Source: CBDCWQ01 sp965223435
GTDB lineage: Bacteria > Myxococcota > Kuafuiibacteriia > Kuafuiibacteriales > Kuafuiibacteriaceae
Direction: 5' to 3'
Assembly: GCA_965223435.1 (NCBI GenBank)
Contig: CBDCWQ010000014.1
Span: 1 to 64,000 of the forward strand
Length of the DNA: 64,000 nt
Shown: positions 63,750-64,000 of the stretch, in pieces
Layout of the letters: each line of letters opens with the position of its first letter
Position numbering within the stretch: the stretch's first letter is position 1
Notes under the pieces: generated by a model
Told to the model about the DNA's origin: nothing
Databases searched by the model: none
The model's input: the letters and a program-made list of their open reading frames with translations, nothing else
Position numbers and translations under genes: made by a program

Positions 63750-64000
63750 GCCCGACCCCAAAAATGACCCGACCGTCGGTGCAGCATACACCTTCTCGAA
63801 CCGCGACCACCGGGTCTTTATCGGCAAGCGCACGCTGCCCGGTGACGATCATTTGCACCCCGCTTTTCAACCCCTCGCTGACCACGATCTGGCTCCGCGC
63901 CACGCGCCCCAACTTGAGCGGCCGCCAACGGGCCAGGCCATCTTCGAACACAAACACGCCATTGCCTTCGCGTCGCGTGACCAACACGTATTGCGGAATG
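63739..64000 (-). CDS. RND efflux periplasmic adaptor (membrane fusion protein), 3' end
   Basis: Only the last 86 codons or so are in the window; the frame is open to the right edge. The sequence PQYVLVTRREGNGVFVFEDG and then VVSEGLKSGVQMIVTGQRAL match the C-terminal beta-barrel and membrane-proximal domains of adaptor proteins that link an RND pump to an outer-membrane channel. It overlaps the start of the pump gene by 11 nt. Confidence 0.85.
   Translation of the reverse strand, partial: IPQYVLVTRREGNGVFVFEDGLARWRPLKLGRVARSQIVVSEGLKSGVQMIVTGQRALADKDPVVAVREGVCCTDGRVIFGVGHAQ

Overview
The window most likely comes from a member of the Myxococcota (the former deltaproteobacterial myxobacteria and relatives). 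The evidence is a GltI/GltJ-type gliding-motility gene pair, a TIGR04552-type protein, several FHA-domain proteins, a DUF1552 protein, secreted metzincin lipoproteins, and very long TPR proteins. GC content looks moderate to high by eye, lower than in the classic high-GC myxobacteria. Both ends are cut inside genes: TamB on the left and an RND adaptor on the right.

Layout. 1-10 kb: TamB (envelope lipid transport or assembly), a Tat-exported DUF1552 protein, a beta-propeller lipoprotein and a zinc-metalloprotease lipoprotein. 10.3-11 kb: four tRNA genes (Pro, Arg, His, Lys) on the minus strand. 11-15 kb: rdgB, rph, an AmiC-type amidase and a DNA polymerase I-like enzyme without the 5' nuclease domain, all on the minus strand. 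15-20 kb: a lidless Hsp70, a nucleoside-deaminase pair (amidohydrolase plus cdd) and a second metzincin lipoprotein. 20-27 kb: the elongasome operon mreB-mreC-mreD-mrdA-rodA, with an FHA domain inserted into RodA. 27-34 kb: periplasmic folding proteins (PpiD-like and SurA-like), a small FHA protein, a RimI-like acetyltransferase, a histidine kinase and an M16 peptidase.

34-52 kb is one minus-strand block: an outer-membrane barrel protein (CglE-like), a giant TPR protein of about 4,150 codons, a zinc-ribbon/GYF/TonB-like GltJ (AgmX) homologue, a TIGR04552-like protein and a rhomboid protease. The giant TPR gene is broken by two opposite frameshifts into three reading frames. The junctions reconstruct cleanly, so this is best read as one gltI-like gene that is mutated or mis-sequenced. 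Its position beside gltJ matches the order I recall for the Myxococcus gliding cluster.

52.3-53 kb holds structured repeats: three tandem 88-bp copies and one inverted copy. 53-58 kb holds an isochorismatase-like hydrolase with a ThDP enzyme, an IS481-type insertion sequence, and a small His/Asp-repeat protein whose 3' end is replaced by IS sequence. That small gene starts right after a C45-family acyltransferase gene, which itself follows bamA. The window ends with an RND efflux pump and its adaptor.

The common theme is the cell envelope: outer-membrane assembly (TamB, BamA, periplasmic chaperones), peptidoglycan growth (Mre/Rod, amidase), efflux, and a probable surface-motility machine. 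The strongest candidates for new biology are the RodA-FHA fusion, the split GltI-like protein, the His/Asp-repeat protein and the RelA-like reading of the TIGR04552 protein.
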